A DNA stretch of 64,000 nt from Emydura subglobosa (taxonomy: Eukaryota; Chordata; Testudines; Chelidae), in the NCBI GenBank assembly GCA_007922225.1, contig ML679956.1:74560095-74624094 (forward strand), written 5' to 3'. The notes beneath the pieces were generated by a model. The model saw only the letters and a program-made list of their open reading frames with translations. It was not told the DNA's origin and did not search any database. The position numbers were made by a program, and so were the translations under genes. Positions within the stretch are counted from its first letter, which is position 1. Every line of letters begins with the position of its first letter. Positions 32,361 to 44,084 of the stretch are shown one piece after another.

Positions 32361-33984
32361 GCCAGCCCCCTCTACTTTAGTACTATCAGCAACCAATATC
32401 CTAGCTGAGTAGATGGTTAAAACAAATACAGCAATTGGTTGCATCCATCAAGTCAGTGCCGCAACCCAAACAGGCAAATGTATAGCAGCCAGAGGCCTCA
32501 GCACATGCAGCTAAGACTTGCTAGCGCGGTGGAACTGCCATCCATTTCCTATGTCCGTTCTTCATCTGTTGTGACAGGGCATTTCCACAGACCTCACTCA
32601 CTCAGCCATTGTGGCGCCAGGCAATTTGCTAACTGAGTCAAGATGCAAGTAGAAATCCCCTTTGTGGAGTCGGACCAAAGTGGAAATAGTGCCAACAGAA
32701 TCATCTTAGTTCCCACAGACTGTAGCTTGCGGCTCACTTATTCCCGTGCCCCAGTGATCTGTTTCGCCTAGGAGTTAACCCCGAATGAAAAAAACCAAGC
32801 AAGACGACTCTGATATGCATAGGGGCTTTTTACAAATGCTTTCAAAATTGTTTTTCCCATCTTAGAGGAAACTAGAATTCCTCAATCTTCCTTCGAAACA
32901 CGAAACACCAACTTGCAGCAACTAGTCCATATGGTCACGCCCATCATTTCACTCCTTATTTTTCCTCTTCCAAGCCCTGGTAGGGGCTTCCATGGTTATG
33001 ACTCAGTGAGATTTCTGGCTTCCCGCTATAACTCTGTGTTTATCTCCATTCTACATGGCCTACTGCTGAATTGCTCTACTGCTTGATAGAACAAGGTGTT
33101 TTCAGACGTGACACGATAATGAATTTCTCTGACCTTACAGTGCCAACTCAGTGTTTTCACCATTGGGCTGTAGCAATAACAGAAAGGAAAAATGATAGCC
33201 TTTGTTTACTTAGAGTGGAAATGACTAGACACAATACATTTCAGACAAAGGGAAACCACTGAACTTCTGCCTTTCGGCTGGTTTTGCAAAAAAAAAAAAA
33301 AAAAAGATGCAGAGTGGCTTTTAACTTGACACCCTAAGTGCAAATTCACTTACTGTTTTTAAACACACAGGATCCGATCCTGATCACTGAGGACCCTTCG
33401 GACCTTATGATCAGACATCCGTCAAAGACAGTGGGACCTTTTCGGTTAGCGTTAATGGACGTTGGATCAGTCCCACAAAGAGCAGCTGTGACCCGCTGGT
33501 GACTGCCTGTTACAGGTCCCTCTCTGCGCCCAGTCCACAGAGGATTTGAGAGTTGTGGCCCCAGCTGTTCAGCTCAGGCAGCTCAAGTTCTTAGACATGG
33601 AGATGCCAAGCTCAATCCCCACCATCAGCCAAGAGGGCAAGCTCAAGTTCAAGGACAGCAGGGTTCAAGATGGAGCCTCCGTGTTTCTCAGGACACACAG
33701 TCAGACACAGTCAGACTGAAAGGGTCTCAGTAATTCAACAGGGAGCTTTCATGAAGAAGGTTAAAATACACACACACACACAGGGGCGTATCAGACTGAA
33801 TAAGAGCCAGGACCTTACCCAGTTCTGGAGACTAGATTCCAACCCTGCTTTTTCTCCTATCATTCATCTTCAGAGAAAAGCGTTTATTTCTCCTTACTCT
33901 GTGTGAATTCCCACCACCCCGTTTGTTAGCAGAGCTCTGATCTCTTGCTAGGATTCATGTATTATCCTCCAATGCCGAAGGCAC
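32361..33984. other. No gene recognised; A tract and (CA)n
   Basis: Apparently unique except for an 18-A tract at 33288-33305 and a CA run at 33767-33782. No credible frame. Confidence 0.45.
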
Positions 33985-34275
33985 TTCACATTCACTGCGG
34001 ACTATGTAGCTCTGGCAAGAAGGATAAAGGAGTTTGAGGTGCAAGTGGTGTTCTCATCCATACTCGCTGTTGAAGGAAAAGGGAGGGTCCATCGAATTGT
34101 GGAAGTAAATGTGTGGTTATACAGGTAGTGTCGGAGAGGGAGCTTTGGATTCATCAACCATGGGATGTTGTTCCAAGAAGGATTGCTGGGAAGAAACAGG
34201 ATCCACCTAACAGAGAGGGAAGAGCATCTTCAGACACGCTTGCTAACCTAGTGAGCAGGGCTTTAAACTAGGTTC
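33985..34275 (+). pseudogene. CR1 ORF1 C-terminal segment (esterase-like)
   Basis: The plus frame reads VALARRIKEFEVQVVFSSIL, then GRNRIHLTERGKSIF. CR1 ORF1 proteins of reptiles carry an SGNH/GDSL-type esterase domain whose last block has Asp and His spaced as D-x-x-H; here the Asp position is Asn (NRIH) and His is kept. The first catalytic block is missing because of truncation. Role in retrotransposition is thought to be lipid or membrane association. A stop interrupts the middle (near 34127). Confidence 0.6.
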
Positions 34276-34390
34276 ACCGAGAGATGGAGACGCCTGAAGG
34301 GAGTGGGGAAGTGGGATACCAGTAGGAGGGTGCAACAGGGGAGGCCTCCTGATTCATACGGAGAAGGTAGGGCAATCAGCTATTTATCTT

Positions 34391-37050
34391 AGGTGCCTGT
34401 ACATGAACACAAGAAACCTGGGAAACAAGCAGGAAGAATCAGAAGTCCTGGCACAGTTAAGGAACTTTGATGTGATTGGAATAATTGAGACTTGGTGGGG
34501 TAACTCACATGACTGGAGCATTGTCATGGATGGGTATAAACTGTTCAGGAATGACAGGCAGGAGAGAAAAGTGGAAGAGTTGCCCTGCATGTAAGAGAGC
34601 ACTATGATTGCTCAGAGCTCCAGTATAAAACTGGAGATAAGCCTGTTGAGGATCTCTGGGTTAAGTTTAGAGGCGACAGCAACAAAGGTGATGTCATGGT
34701 GGGTGTCTGCTATACACCACCAGACCAGGAGGATTAGGTAGGCGAGGCTTTCATCAGACAACTAATGAAAGTTTCCAGATTACAGGCCCTGATGGGAGAC
34801 TTCCAGCAGATGTCAGATGTCACGGTGATTGAAGAGCAATACAACAGTGCACAGACAAGCCAGGAAGTTTTTGGAGAGTGTTGGGGGCAACTTCCTGGTA
34901 CGAGTGCTGGAGGAACCAACTAGGGGCCGTGCTCCTTTTGACCTGCTGCTCACAGACAGGGAAGAATTGGTAGGAAAAGTAGAAGTAGAGGGTAACCTGG
35001 TCAGCAGTGACCATGAGATGGTCGAGTTCCGCATCCTGACAAAAAGGAAGGAAGGAGAGCACCAGAATATGGACCCTGAACTTCAGAAAAGCAGACTGAC
35101 TCCCTCAGGGAACTGATGAGCAGGATACACTGGGAGGCTAATATGAGGGGAAAAGGAATACAGGAGAGATGGTTGTATTTTAAAGAAACCTTATTGAGGG
35201 AGCAGGGACAAACCATCCCAAAGACTAGCAAATATGGCAGGCGACCAGCTTGGCTTAACAGAGAAATCTTTGGTGGGCTTAAACACAAGAAGGAAGCTTA
35301 CAAGAAGTGGAAACTTGGTCAGATGACTAGGGAGAAGTATAAAAATATTGCTAGAGCATGCAGGGGTGAAATCAGGAAGGCCAAAGCACAATTGGAGTTG
35401 CAGCTAGCAAGGGACATGAATGGTACCAAGAAGGGTTTCTACACGTATGTTAGCAACAAGAAAGTCAGGGAAAGTGTGGGCTGAAGCACTCAATCCTTTT
35501 TTTGCCTGTCTTCACAGACAAGGTCAGTTCCCAGATTACTGCACTGGGCACCACAGTATGGGGAGAACGTGAGCAGCCCTGAGTGGTGAAAGAACAGGTT
35601 TAGGACTATTTAGAAAACCTCGATATACACAAGTCCATGGGGCTGAGGGTGCTGAGGAAGTTGGCTGATGTGATTGCAGAGCCATTGGCCATTATCTCTG
35701 AAAACTCCTGGCGATCGGGGGAGGTCCTGAACGATTGGAAAATGGCCATTATAGTGACCCCTTTTTAAAGATGAAGGAGGAGGATCCGGGGACCTACAGA
35801 CCAGTCAGCCTCACCTCAGTCCCTGGAAGAATCATGGAGCAGGTCCTCAAGGAATCCATTTTGAAGCACTTGAAGGAGAGGAAGGTGATCAGGAACAGTG
35901 AGCATGGATTCACCAAGGGCAAGTCATGCCTGACCAACCTGATTGCTTTCTATGCTGAGATGATTGGCTCTGTGGATGTAGGGAAAGTGGTGGACGTAAT
36001 AAACCTTGACTTTAGCAAAGCTTTGATACAGTCTCCCACAGTATTCTTATCAGCAAGTTAAAGTTAAGTATGGGTTGGATTAATTGACTATAAGGTGGAT
36101 AGAAAGCTGGCTAGATCATCAGGTTCAATGAGTAGTGATCAACGGCTCGATGTCCAGTTGGCAGCCGGTAACAAGCAGTGTGCCTCAGGGGTCTGTCTTT
36201 GTCAATATCTTAATGATCTGGAGGATGGGGTAGATTGCACCTTCAGCAAGTTTGCAGATGACACTAATCTGGGGGGAGTGGTAGAAACACTGGAGGGTAG
36301 GGATAGGATACAGAAGGACCTAAACAAATTGGAGGATTGGGCCAAAAGAAATCTGATGAGGTTCAACAAGGACAAGTACAGAGTCCTCCACTTAGGACGG
36401 AAGAATCCCATGCACAGCTACAGACTGGGGACTGACTGGCTAAGAAGCACTTCTGCAGAAAAGAACCTTGGGGTTACAGTAGACAAGAAGCTGGGCATAA
36501 GTCAAGTGTGCCTTTATTGCCAAGAAGACTAATAGTATATTGGGCTGCATTAGTAGTAGCAGTGCCAGCAAATTGAGGGAAATGATTATTCCCCTCTATT
36601 CGGCACTGGTGAGGCCACATTTGGAGTATTGTGTCCAGTTTTGGGCCCCCCACTACAAGAAGGATGTGGACAAATTGGAGAGAGTCCAGTGGAGGGCAAA
36701 AAAAATGATTAGGGGGCTGGAGCACATGACTTACGAGTAGAGGCTGAGGGAACTAGGCTTGTTTAGTCTGCAGAAGAGAAGAGTGAGGGGGGAACGGAGA
36801 GCGGCCTTCAACTACCTGAAGGGGGGTTCCAGGGAGGATGGAGCTAGGCTGGTCTCAGTGGTGGCAGATGACAGAACAAGGAGCAAAGGTCTCAAGTTGC
36901 AGTGTGGAAGGTCTAGGTTGGATATTAGGAAAATCCTTTTTACTAGGAAGGTGGTGAAGCAGTGGAATTGGTTACCTAGGGAGGTGGTGGAATCTCCAGC
37001 CTTGGAGGTTTTTAAGGCCCGGCTTGACAAAGCCCTGACTGGGATGATTT
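34391..37050 (+). pseudogene. CR1 ORF2 (endonuclease and reverse transcriptase), broken
   Basis: Endonuclease region: YMNTRNLGNKQEE and DVIGIIETWW (34395-34500), then after several shifts SSDHEMVEF (near 35008), whose D-H pair is part of the AP-endonuclease active site. Reverse transcriptase: YRPVSLTSVPGRIMEQVL (from 35796), SEHGFTKGKSCLTNLIAF, VINLDFSKA (near 36000), then after a frameshift LNDLEDG and FADDTNLGG (the YADD-type catalytic loop, near 36250). C-terminal part: [20 protein letters not shown], then [15 protein letters not shown] and [16 protein letters not shown]. Stops occur near 34591, 35482 and 36062 and a shift near 36530. Confidence 0.85.
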
Positions 37051-37309
37051 AGTTAGGTTGGTCCTGCTCTGAGCAGGGGGTTGGAATAGATGACCTCCTG
37101 AGGTCCCTTCCATCCCTCATCTTCTATGATTCTATCATTTACAAAGAACAGCGTGGAAAGCCTTGGTATGATCAAGCCATCATGAAAAATGGCATTGTTT
37201 GCAAGCTGTGAGGAGCTGTTATTCCCTCACCTAGAAAGCCCTTCTTAAAAAGAGAGCAGAAGCTACACAAAAGCATATTGGCAGCCAAGAGGCAGTGAAA
37301 CGCACCTAG

Positions 37310-37560
37310 AAGTGGGGGCTCAAAATTGGACACCATACTCCAGATATGGCCTCACCATTACCGAATAGAGGGGAATAATCACTTCCCTTGATCGGCTGGC
37401 AATGCTCCAACTAATGCAGCCCAATATGCCGTTAGCCTTCTTGGCAATAAGGGCACCCTATTTATTCATATCCAGCTTCTTGCCCACATGATGTCCAGGT
37501 CCATTTCTGCCGAACTGCTGCTTAGCCAGTTGGTCCCCGGGTCCCTACAGAACCATCTAG
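37310..37560 (-). mobile_element. CR1 fragment, reverse
   Basis: Minus strand covers the CR1 ORF2 segment from the AKQQFGRNG-like region to the [10 protein letters not shown] region; in plus reading tggacaccatactccagata and gaggggaataatcacttccc, and gcagcccaatatgccgttag. It lacks the 3' end and lies 170 bp after the end of the long CR1, in opposite orientation. Confidence 0.85.
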
Positions 37561-38006
37561 CCTGAAAACAGGATCAAGAAACCCTTGATGTTCAAAGTTA
37601 GAGCTTGCAATTTTTCATTTCCACTGTTCACTACAGCCACGGAGGACATTGAGGCCAAGAACTTAAGATTCAATAAGTTATTGGCTGTTTCTATGGATAA
37701 CAAGAATATCCAGAGTTATCATAATTCATGAAAACGAACATTAAACCTGGGGTCTCCAGGCCTTAAACCAGATTAATGACTAGGAATGTAGACAGGAGTA
37801 GATTATCACCCATCTGCTGACTGTGCGGTTCTTACACCTCCCTCTGAAACATCTAGTAGTTAGCCACTGTCAGAGGCAGTCTAATGGACAAGATGGACAT
37901 TGAGTCTGATCCACTCTGGCAATTCCTGCATTCCCTTGCTGGAGTGAGGTTGTAGATATCGGACTGGAAGAGTTGTCTGAGGCTGGTATCCTCCTAAGAG
38001 CCCAAA

Positions 38007-38252
38007 GGTATGTCTACATGGGAAAGAAAAACCCGTGGCTGGCTTGGGCTTGCAGAGCTCGGGCTTTCATTGCTGTGTAGACTTCCAGACTCCAGCTGGA
38101 GCTCAAACTCTGGGACCCTCCCACCTTTCAGGGTCCTAGAGCCTGGGCTCCAGCCCACGCCCAGACATCTACACAGCAATGAAACAGCCCCGCAGCCTGA
38201 ACCGGCTGGCATGGGCCAACTGCGGGTTTTTCTTTACTGTGTAGACATACCC
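38007..38252. mobile_element. Foldback MITE, near-palindrome
   Basis: Left end ggtatgtctacatgggaaag and right end ctttactgtgtagacatacc are inverted repeats, and the whole 246-bp body folds on itself: caagctcggg-type and gggctccagcc-type arms, plus ttcattgctgtgtagac/gtctacacagcaatgaa, which is a perfect 16- to 17-bp internal pair apart from one change. A TAA follows the right end. Noncoding. Confidence 0.75.
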
Positions 38253-39768
38253 TAAGAGAGTGAGGGTCCCACTGAATTGAGCCCCTCACTCCCTCAGGCA
38301 CCTTTGAAATCTCAGCCTACTTTTTTAGCAGACTGCTGAATCTCACCGTGTTTGAAGTGTGGTTGGACTCTGAGAAGCAGCTACATAAAACTGACACAGC
38401 TCGTCGGAGATTTGAAACGGAAGAGGAAGATCTCTTTCTACTCGGGCTAGCCCTGCAGCGCCCATGAGGCTAGGGGAGAGTGCAGGAGCCTGTTCCTCTG
38501 GGTCCATCATAAACAGGGTTATTCAGTAAATTCTCGTAGCTGCATGCCTGCAAACCCACTGAAGGCAATGGGCTGCACAAATGCCACGGAGGGCCCAGGC
38601 TGGGCAGCAGAACCTCCAGCACCAATGGCGATGGCACAAGAGGGAGAGAACCCAGCTTGACTCTCAGATCGCAGGGGAAGCTTGAAGAACTGACAGTTAG
38701 GTGCAAAGCCCCTTATTTTCACCGGGAAGAACGGAGCATGTTTGCTTTGGGAGTTACTGCACGAGAACCAACACGGGACGCCACAATGGCATTTTTAGAG
38801 AGTTGCTTTTCAGAGTAACATCAGACTCTACCAAAAGCTCCTGACTTTCTCCCCTTCCCAGCAATGAAAGAAGCCGAACAGGGGTGAGCGGAAGGGTCTC
38901 TTTCCAGACAACCGTTTCGGAACGCTTTTAAGTATAGTTAGAGCCAAACCAACAGGCCACATCCAAACCAGCCCCAAATATTGGTGGGAGATTGGCAATC
39001 CAGATTATACAGGTGCTTTGAAGCCAGAGCAGAACAGCTCCAACGGCACAGCCAGCGAGGTAAATACAGGTTTCACTTTACTTTCTCTTGCGTGCATTCG
39101 ATACAAAATTTACAGAGCTTCTTGCACAAGTGCTTTTAACCAGGAGTCTTTGCACATCCATCTAACGATGTTTCATTTAGCTGGAAGCATTTGGTTCCCA
39201 AGATGCAGCTGCAAAATCTCCGTCTACTGTTACCCTCCTTCTTCAGTCTTTTTCCTGGTGCTGTCCTTCCTCCCTCCTACGCAAACACCTCCACTTGCAA
39301 TTTCTCGCATGGAGTTGCTGGCAAAGACTGCATTTTCTCCCCTCCCCCGCCATAAGTTTGGCATTCAGGAGCCTTCATTATCATAGGCCCCCTGCCATCT
39401 ACAGGACAATTTGGCCAGCGGCCACCTCATTTTCCTGGCATTGATGACTTACCGTGACAGTTTCAATTTGATTGAATCCTTTGCGCTTTGACTGTCTGTC
39501 TCCCTCTGAGGCACACACACACAGAGAGAGAGAGAGCATCATGGTACCTGCCAAATCTCTTTCTTTATTTAGCTTCACAGGCCCAGCAAAGGAAAAATTT
39601 GTTCCAGGCAGCTTTCGGAATTCACCATCTGAAGTTTGTTATTGAAACTTCATTAGCCTTTCCAGCCGGCCTTCATTCTGTTTCCTCTAGCGCCACCCAA
39701 TGGCAGAAAGAAAACTGCACGATGATTCTGCCACACTTACATGAGAGGCCGGGCTGGGAGCTGTCCGG
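38253..39768. other. No gene recognised; (CA)n(GA)n at 39512-39537
   Basis: Apparently unique sequence, with one compound CA/GA microsatellite. The 122-codon and 132-codon frames (39018-39386 and 39488-39886, plus) have no recognised domain. Confidence 0.45.
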
Positions 39769-40026
39769 CGAGGTCTACGCTGCAAGCCATGCTTGGATAG
39801 ACGTACCCGTCCTAGCTTTACCCATGCCAGCCTGGGGAAAAGTAGCAGTGGAGATGCAGTGGTGTGGGCTTCAGCAAGGCGAGTAGGTATCTAGGGTTCC
39901 AGGCCGGCTTGGAGAGATGCCACATCTGCAGTGCTGTTTTGAGCACTGCTAGTGCAGGTAAAGCGGGCACAGACTATGTCTGCCCGAGCTGCTGTCACAC
40001 CATAGATTGCAACGTAGACAGACCGT
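39769..40026. mobile_element. Foldback element with GTCTACG termini
   Basis: Left cgaggtctacgctgcaagcc and right, reverse complemented, cggtctgtctacgttgcaat are inverted. The body of about 258 bp is noncoding. Target-site duplication not evident. Confidence 0.5.
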
Positions 40027-40028
40027 CA

Positions 40029-40482
40029 GGGTCACCAACCATGATCAGGACCCCACTGTGCTAAGCACTGTGCAGACACAGGATACGTCTACACTGCCAT
40101 TAAACACTCACGACTGGCCTGCGTCAGCTGACTCCGGTTCGTGGGGCTCGGGCTGTAAAACCGCTGTGTAGACGTTCAGCCCAGCCCCCTGTAGGCAGAG
40201 CCCAGTGCAATTACACAATCCCATAGCCCAAGGCCGAGGCAGCTGACACAGGCCAGCTGCAGGTGTTTAATTGCAGTGTAGACATACCGTAACCGACACT
40301 CCCTGCCCTGACGATCTTACACGCTAAGGAGACAAGAAGTGGGAGTCAGGGGATATTATCTCCATTGTACAGATGGAGAACAGGGGCACAAAGCAACTGA
40401 GCACGGGCACACAGGGAGCTGAGAACTGAATGCAGAGCTCCTGAGTTCCAGTCCAGGAACCTAATCACAAGATCATCCTTCC
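40029..40482 (-). mobile_element. MIR-type SINE split by a MITE
   Basis: The reversed tail (caggaccccactgtgctaag, cactgtgcagacaca) ends at 40080 and resumes at 40291 (gacactccctgccctgacga), followed by the reversed CORE (ccattgtacagatggagaac, cacaaagcaactgagcacgg) and head (ctgagttccagtccaggaac). The 40081-40288 insertion separates tail from body. Confidence 0.75.
40081..40288. mobile_element. Foldback MITE nested in a SINE
   Basis: Left ggatacgtctacactgccat, right tgcagtgtagacatacc; internal ttaaacactcacgactggcc pairs with ggccagctgcaggtgtttaa. Same family as 38007-38252 (shared GTATGTCTACA termini and cagctgac motifs). Confidence 0.75.
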
Positions 40483-40744
40483 ATCTTAAAGGCAATACAC
40501 CCACTTGCCCTCCCAATGAAAGCTGCATGGCTTACTCCCTGAGCATTATGCTAATACCTGTTAACGTCCCACACCTGTGTCGATAGATTATCACTGCATA
40601 TGGCCCTGATCCTGCAACCAGAGACACAACGGTACACCCTGACATCTCTGCATAACCCCACTGACTTTAGCCTCAGCCAGAGACTGCAAAGGAAGGTGGT
40701 AAAAATCTGCAGTATACTCAGTTGCATAGTAGCAATAGGAACTA

Positions 40745-40925
40745 GGTATTAGTAGCACTATTCCCATAGTGACAAGAGCCCCAGTCATGAACCGCGACCC
40801 CCACGGTGCTAGGTGCTGTACAAACAGGATTTATTGACATATGACAGGACAGAGAGGATATCTCACTCAAATACTGTATGAACACAGAACAAGATGATGG
40901 TCCCTGCTCCATAGCGCTTACTACA
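40745..40925 (-). mobile_element. SINE tail fragment
   Basis: Reversed tail: agagccccagtcatgaaccg, ggtgctaggtgctgtacaaa, then tggtccctgctccatagcgc. CORE and head are absent. Confidence 0.65.
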
Positions 40926-40991
40926 TTGCAATGGGTTCTTCTAACCCTTCTAACTATGGAGGTGACCCAAATTTTACAAACTTTGAATTTC

Positions 40992-41004
40992 AAAAAAAAA
41001 AAAA
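40992..41004. repeat. Poly-A tract
   Basis: Thirteen consecutive A. Confidence 0.9.
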
Positions 41005-41437
41005 TTATTTTGAAGAAAGCAGGAACATTTTGATTTTTTCTTTGTTACCAGCTTCATTCACTACCCTGTACTTTCAAATTGAGAGACAGTCTAAAGACAC
41101 TTGCAGGTGTATTCATTTAGAGGAGCATGACATTACAGTATTTGATTTATATGCTCTCTCACTCCTGTAATATGTCAATAAATCCTGTTTGTTCATTCAT
41201 TTAAGCAACCTGGGATTTTTTGCCTGTAATATCTCAGATATATACTGCCTGATGCTTTCTAAGGCTGTATCTTCCCTGCAAAATGTAGGTGTGGTTTCAC
41301 ATTGACAGCTAACTCAAGTTCACTATCTCAGTATAAGATCCTAGTTAGAGACAAGGCACCGTGTTTCCCTTGATGTAGCTAGTCAAGGTCAACCCCAGGT
41401 GGAAGGAGTAAACAATAATGCCTGTGTCTTCTCTTGG

Positions 41438-41525
41438 AGAGACAAGGTGGGTGAGGCAATACCTTTTATTGGACCAACTTCTGTTGGTGAGAGACAAACT
41501 AGCAAGCCACAGAGAGCTCTTCAGC
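41438..41525 (-). mobile_element. Penelope-like terminal element, partial
   Basis: In plus reading gagacaaggtgggtgaggca, atttattggaccaacttctg-type wording, and agagagctcttcagc, the reverse of the 52795-53037 family. The second core block (gaaagctt) is damaged. Confidence 0.55.
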
Positions 41526-41554
41526 TTTTTTTTTTTTCTTTTATGTCATTTTTC

Positions 41555-41636
41555 CCTAGTAGATTCCAAAGCACTTTTCAAAAGGAAGGCCTCATTGTTA
41601 TCCCCATTTTACAGATGAGGAAATGGAGGCACAGAA
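41555..41636 (-). mobile_element. MIR-type SINE fragment
   Basis: Reversed CORE only: ccattttacagatgaggaaa then tggaggcacagaaca. A twelve-T tract (41526-41537) lies just to its left. Confidence 0.65.
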
Positions 41637-41730
41637 CACAAGAACTACCATACGGGGTCAGACACTTAGTTCACCTAGCCCCGCATCCTGTCTCCAGCAG
41701 GGGCCTGTATCAAAACTTCAGGAGAAGGGT
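41637..41730 (-). mobile_element. CR1 3' tail (copy A subfamily), reverse
   Basis: Plus reading: agaactaccatacggggtca, gacacttagttcacctagcc, ccgcatcctgtctcc. It shows the two halves of the subfamily tail joined, the arrangement that is split in copy A at 3862/8417. Confidence 0.7.
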
Positions 41731-41798
41731 ACTGAGCAGGTCAGTTGGAGTGCTCCACCACTATTTTCCCCTCCCTGCTTCTGGCAGTCAGAGCATTA

Positions 41799-42057
41799 GG
41801 CCTGGTCTATGCCTACCTGGCAATGCGGCGGCAGTCAACGGGAGTTCCATAAGCGACACAGAGTAGTTTGCGTTAACTCCCGTCAACTGCTGTGTTTCCG
41901 TTCTGCACGGTGTCTTCACTGCACTATGCCACTTGAGGGGGTGATTTTACTGCGTCGACTTCTGGATCGGTTGAGCGGGTCTTCACTGATCGCTCAATCA
42001 ATCCAGAAAGGTCGATCTGATGGCGGCAACTTTCCTGCCGTCACTGTAGACATACCC
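41799..42057. mobile_element. TTA-flanked Harbinger-like MITE
   Basis: A 259-bp element with exact TTA duplications (41796-41798 and 42058-42060). Left end ggcctggtctatgcc, right end reverse complemented gggtatgtctacagtga. Internal arms gtcaacgggagttcc/gttaactcccgtcaac and gatcggttgagcgggtcttc/gatcgctcaatcaatcc fold. Noncoding. The best-supported PIF/Harbinger-type copy in the window. Confidence 0.8.
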
Positions 42058-42097
42058 TTAGGGTCACCCTAAGCATTGGGTTGTGTCCGTGACCATC

Positions 42098-42775
42098 AGG
42101 GCTAATAGCCCTTGAGGGACCTATCCTCCATGAACCTTTATGAACCCAGTTATACTTTTGGCCATCACAACATCCCATAGCAATGAGTTCCACAGGTTAA
42201 TTGTGCTCTGTATGAAAGAGCACTTCCTCTTGTTTGCATTAGTGTCACTGGATTTTTGTATTGTGGGAAAGGGTCAACACTCCTCTATTCACTTTTCCAC
42301 ACTATTCATGATTTTATAGACCTCTATCAAATCCCCCTTAGTCGTCTTTTTTCTAAAATGAGCAGCCTTAATCCTTTTCGTTTCTCCTTATATGGAAGCT
42401 GTTCCATAGACCTCTGAGCATTTTTGTTGCCCTTCTCTGAACCTTTTGCAGTTGCACTATATCCTTTTGAGATGGGGCAGCCAAAACTGCACACAGTATT
42501 CAAGGTGTGAGTGCACCATAGATTTATATAATGGCATTATGATATTCTTAGTCTTATTTTCTATCTTTTTCCTAACAGTTCTCAGCATGATTTTTTTTGG
42601 CCCACCACTGCACACTGAGTTGAAGTTTTCAGCAAACTATCCTGAGTGACTCCAAGATCTTTCTTGGGTGGTAACAACTAAATTAGACCCCGTTATTGTA
42701 TATGGATAGTTGAGATTATTTCCACTCCCCACCTATGTGCCTTATTCTTCACTTGTCAATGTTGCATTTCATCAC
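42098..42775 (-). mobile_element. CR1-clade LINE fragment, second lineage
   Basis: Minus strand covers the ORF2 C-terminal part. In the 3' to 5' sense the plus strand shows gttccacaggttaattgtgc (encoding the NLWNSLP region in reverse), cttctctgaaccttttgcag (QKVQR region), and actgcacacagtattcaagg (EYC.QFW region), then a run back into the YADD-downstream part to about 42775. Codon-level wording differs from the 34-kb CR1, so it is another subfamily. Highly degraded. Confidence 0.7.
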
Positions 42776-42778
42776 CCA

Positions 42779-42895
42779 AAAGAGGAAGCCACTTGCCCAA
42801 GGTCACCCAGCAGGCCAACAACAGAGTCAGGAATAGAACCTGCATCACCTGAACCCCAGCTCATGGTTTGTCCAGTAGGCTACACTACATCATTT
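42779..42895 (-). mobile_element. MIR-type SINE fragment
   Basis: Reversed CORE (aagccacttgcccaaggtca, cccagcaggccaacaacaga) and head (gaatagaacctgcatcacct, ccagtaggctacac). Confidence 0.75.
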
Positions 42896-44084
42896 GCCAG
42901 CTGGAGATAGAAGTTACTTATGCATTGCCTCCTCTGGGAAAGCGTTATCTCAGTGAAAAAAAGCACAACTTTTAGCAGTGAAGACAACATAAAGGAACAA
43001 ATCTGACCGAAGGGTCTATAGAGCTAAATACTGGATCCAAGCGACCGAGAAACTTTGTTGCCGTGCAGCACAGCACTACACAGGTTACACAGAAGGCCAA
43101 TACTTGGGCTTTCATATTGAGATTAATTTCTTCCCAATCCCTGCTGATGGTCAGCAGATGCCATGAAGCACTCCCCCTCCAGATAACACTAATGTTTATC
43201 CTAGTTATTAGTATGGGCCAGTCTTCTCTTACTTATAGAAATGTCTAACCCTTTCATTGTTTAAATGCACCAAACTGATGCCTGCATCTCAGGCAGCCCA
43301 GATACAAATCTGGGGCGTTGACTGGGATCCCTATTAACAAGGAAGCCTAGGGACAGATTGCTTTTCCTGGCTGGTCGCCCAGCTGCCTTCATCAACATTC
43401 TGGGCCATCCTGCGCAGAAGGAGTGAGAAACGGTTTTGACATCCATGCTTTGTGTTATGGCGTGTCTATCTGTTCCTGTCTCATCTGAGCAGAAATCAGC
43501 TAATCACACAGCACGCCCTGGTGAAATCAGGTTCGCCTCAACACTGCATGGGATTAAGAAGAATGAAAGCCCCACTGGACACTGGTAGGCATGGTAGAGA
43601 GAGACCCAGACAGGCCATCAGAGCGGGAAGACATTGGCGGCTTTCACGCACCTGTGGAACAAGCTCTATGGTAAAAACGGAAGAATGCGGGCGAAGGATG
43701 CCCAGGCCTTTATCACAGGACATCCCACAGCCCAAGTCAAGGGAGGAGCCCTGGCTTGCTTCAGCCAGTTCCACAGCAAAGATCTAAACTGCGACTGTGT
43801 TCAGCCAGCTCCAGAGAGGGGAACCCCTCCTCCTGACCTCTGTCAGACTCTGATCCGTGTGCTGTGGTGAGGGGGGAATTAATTAACGCCCCACATCTGG
43901 GCCTGAGAAACCCTGCGTTCAGAATAGGATGCTATAGCCCTAGCCAGGAGACGGTAGCCCCATCCCTACCTATACATCCCAGCACGGCATTAACAGCTGC
44001 ATGCTATTTATTATTCCACGAGGAAACAGAGCTTTATGTGGTGGTTTGCCATAGGATGATCTAGTGCGCTGGACTGGGGCCATT
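42896..44084. other. No feature recognised
   Basis: About 1.2 kb without recognised repeats. Overlapping frames of 111 codons or fewer on both strands near 43.5-43.9 kb have no known domain. Confidence 0.4.

Larger units (their letters stand above)
33985..37137 (+). mobile_element. CR1 LINE, 3.15 kb, 5' truncated
   Basis: The longest transposon copy in the window. In order: the C-terminal part of ORF1, a linker, the ORF2 endonuclease, reverse transcriptase, C-terminal domain, and the 3' UTR ending tgattctatcat at 37126-37137. The 5' end is truncated inside ORF1, the usual result of incomplete target-primed reverse transcription. Many stops and frameshifts break ORF2, so the copy is dead, but it is far better preserved than the CR1 fragments at 3957 or 42098. 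Confidence 0.9.

Noticed and set aside
33767..33782. Regulatory Z-DNA element at the CA run
   Set aside because: A short microsatellite with no gene nearby to regulate.
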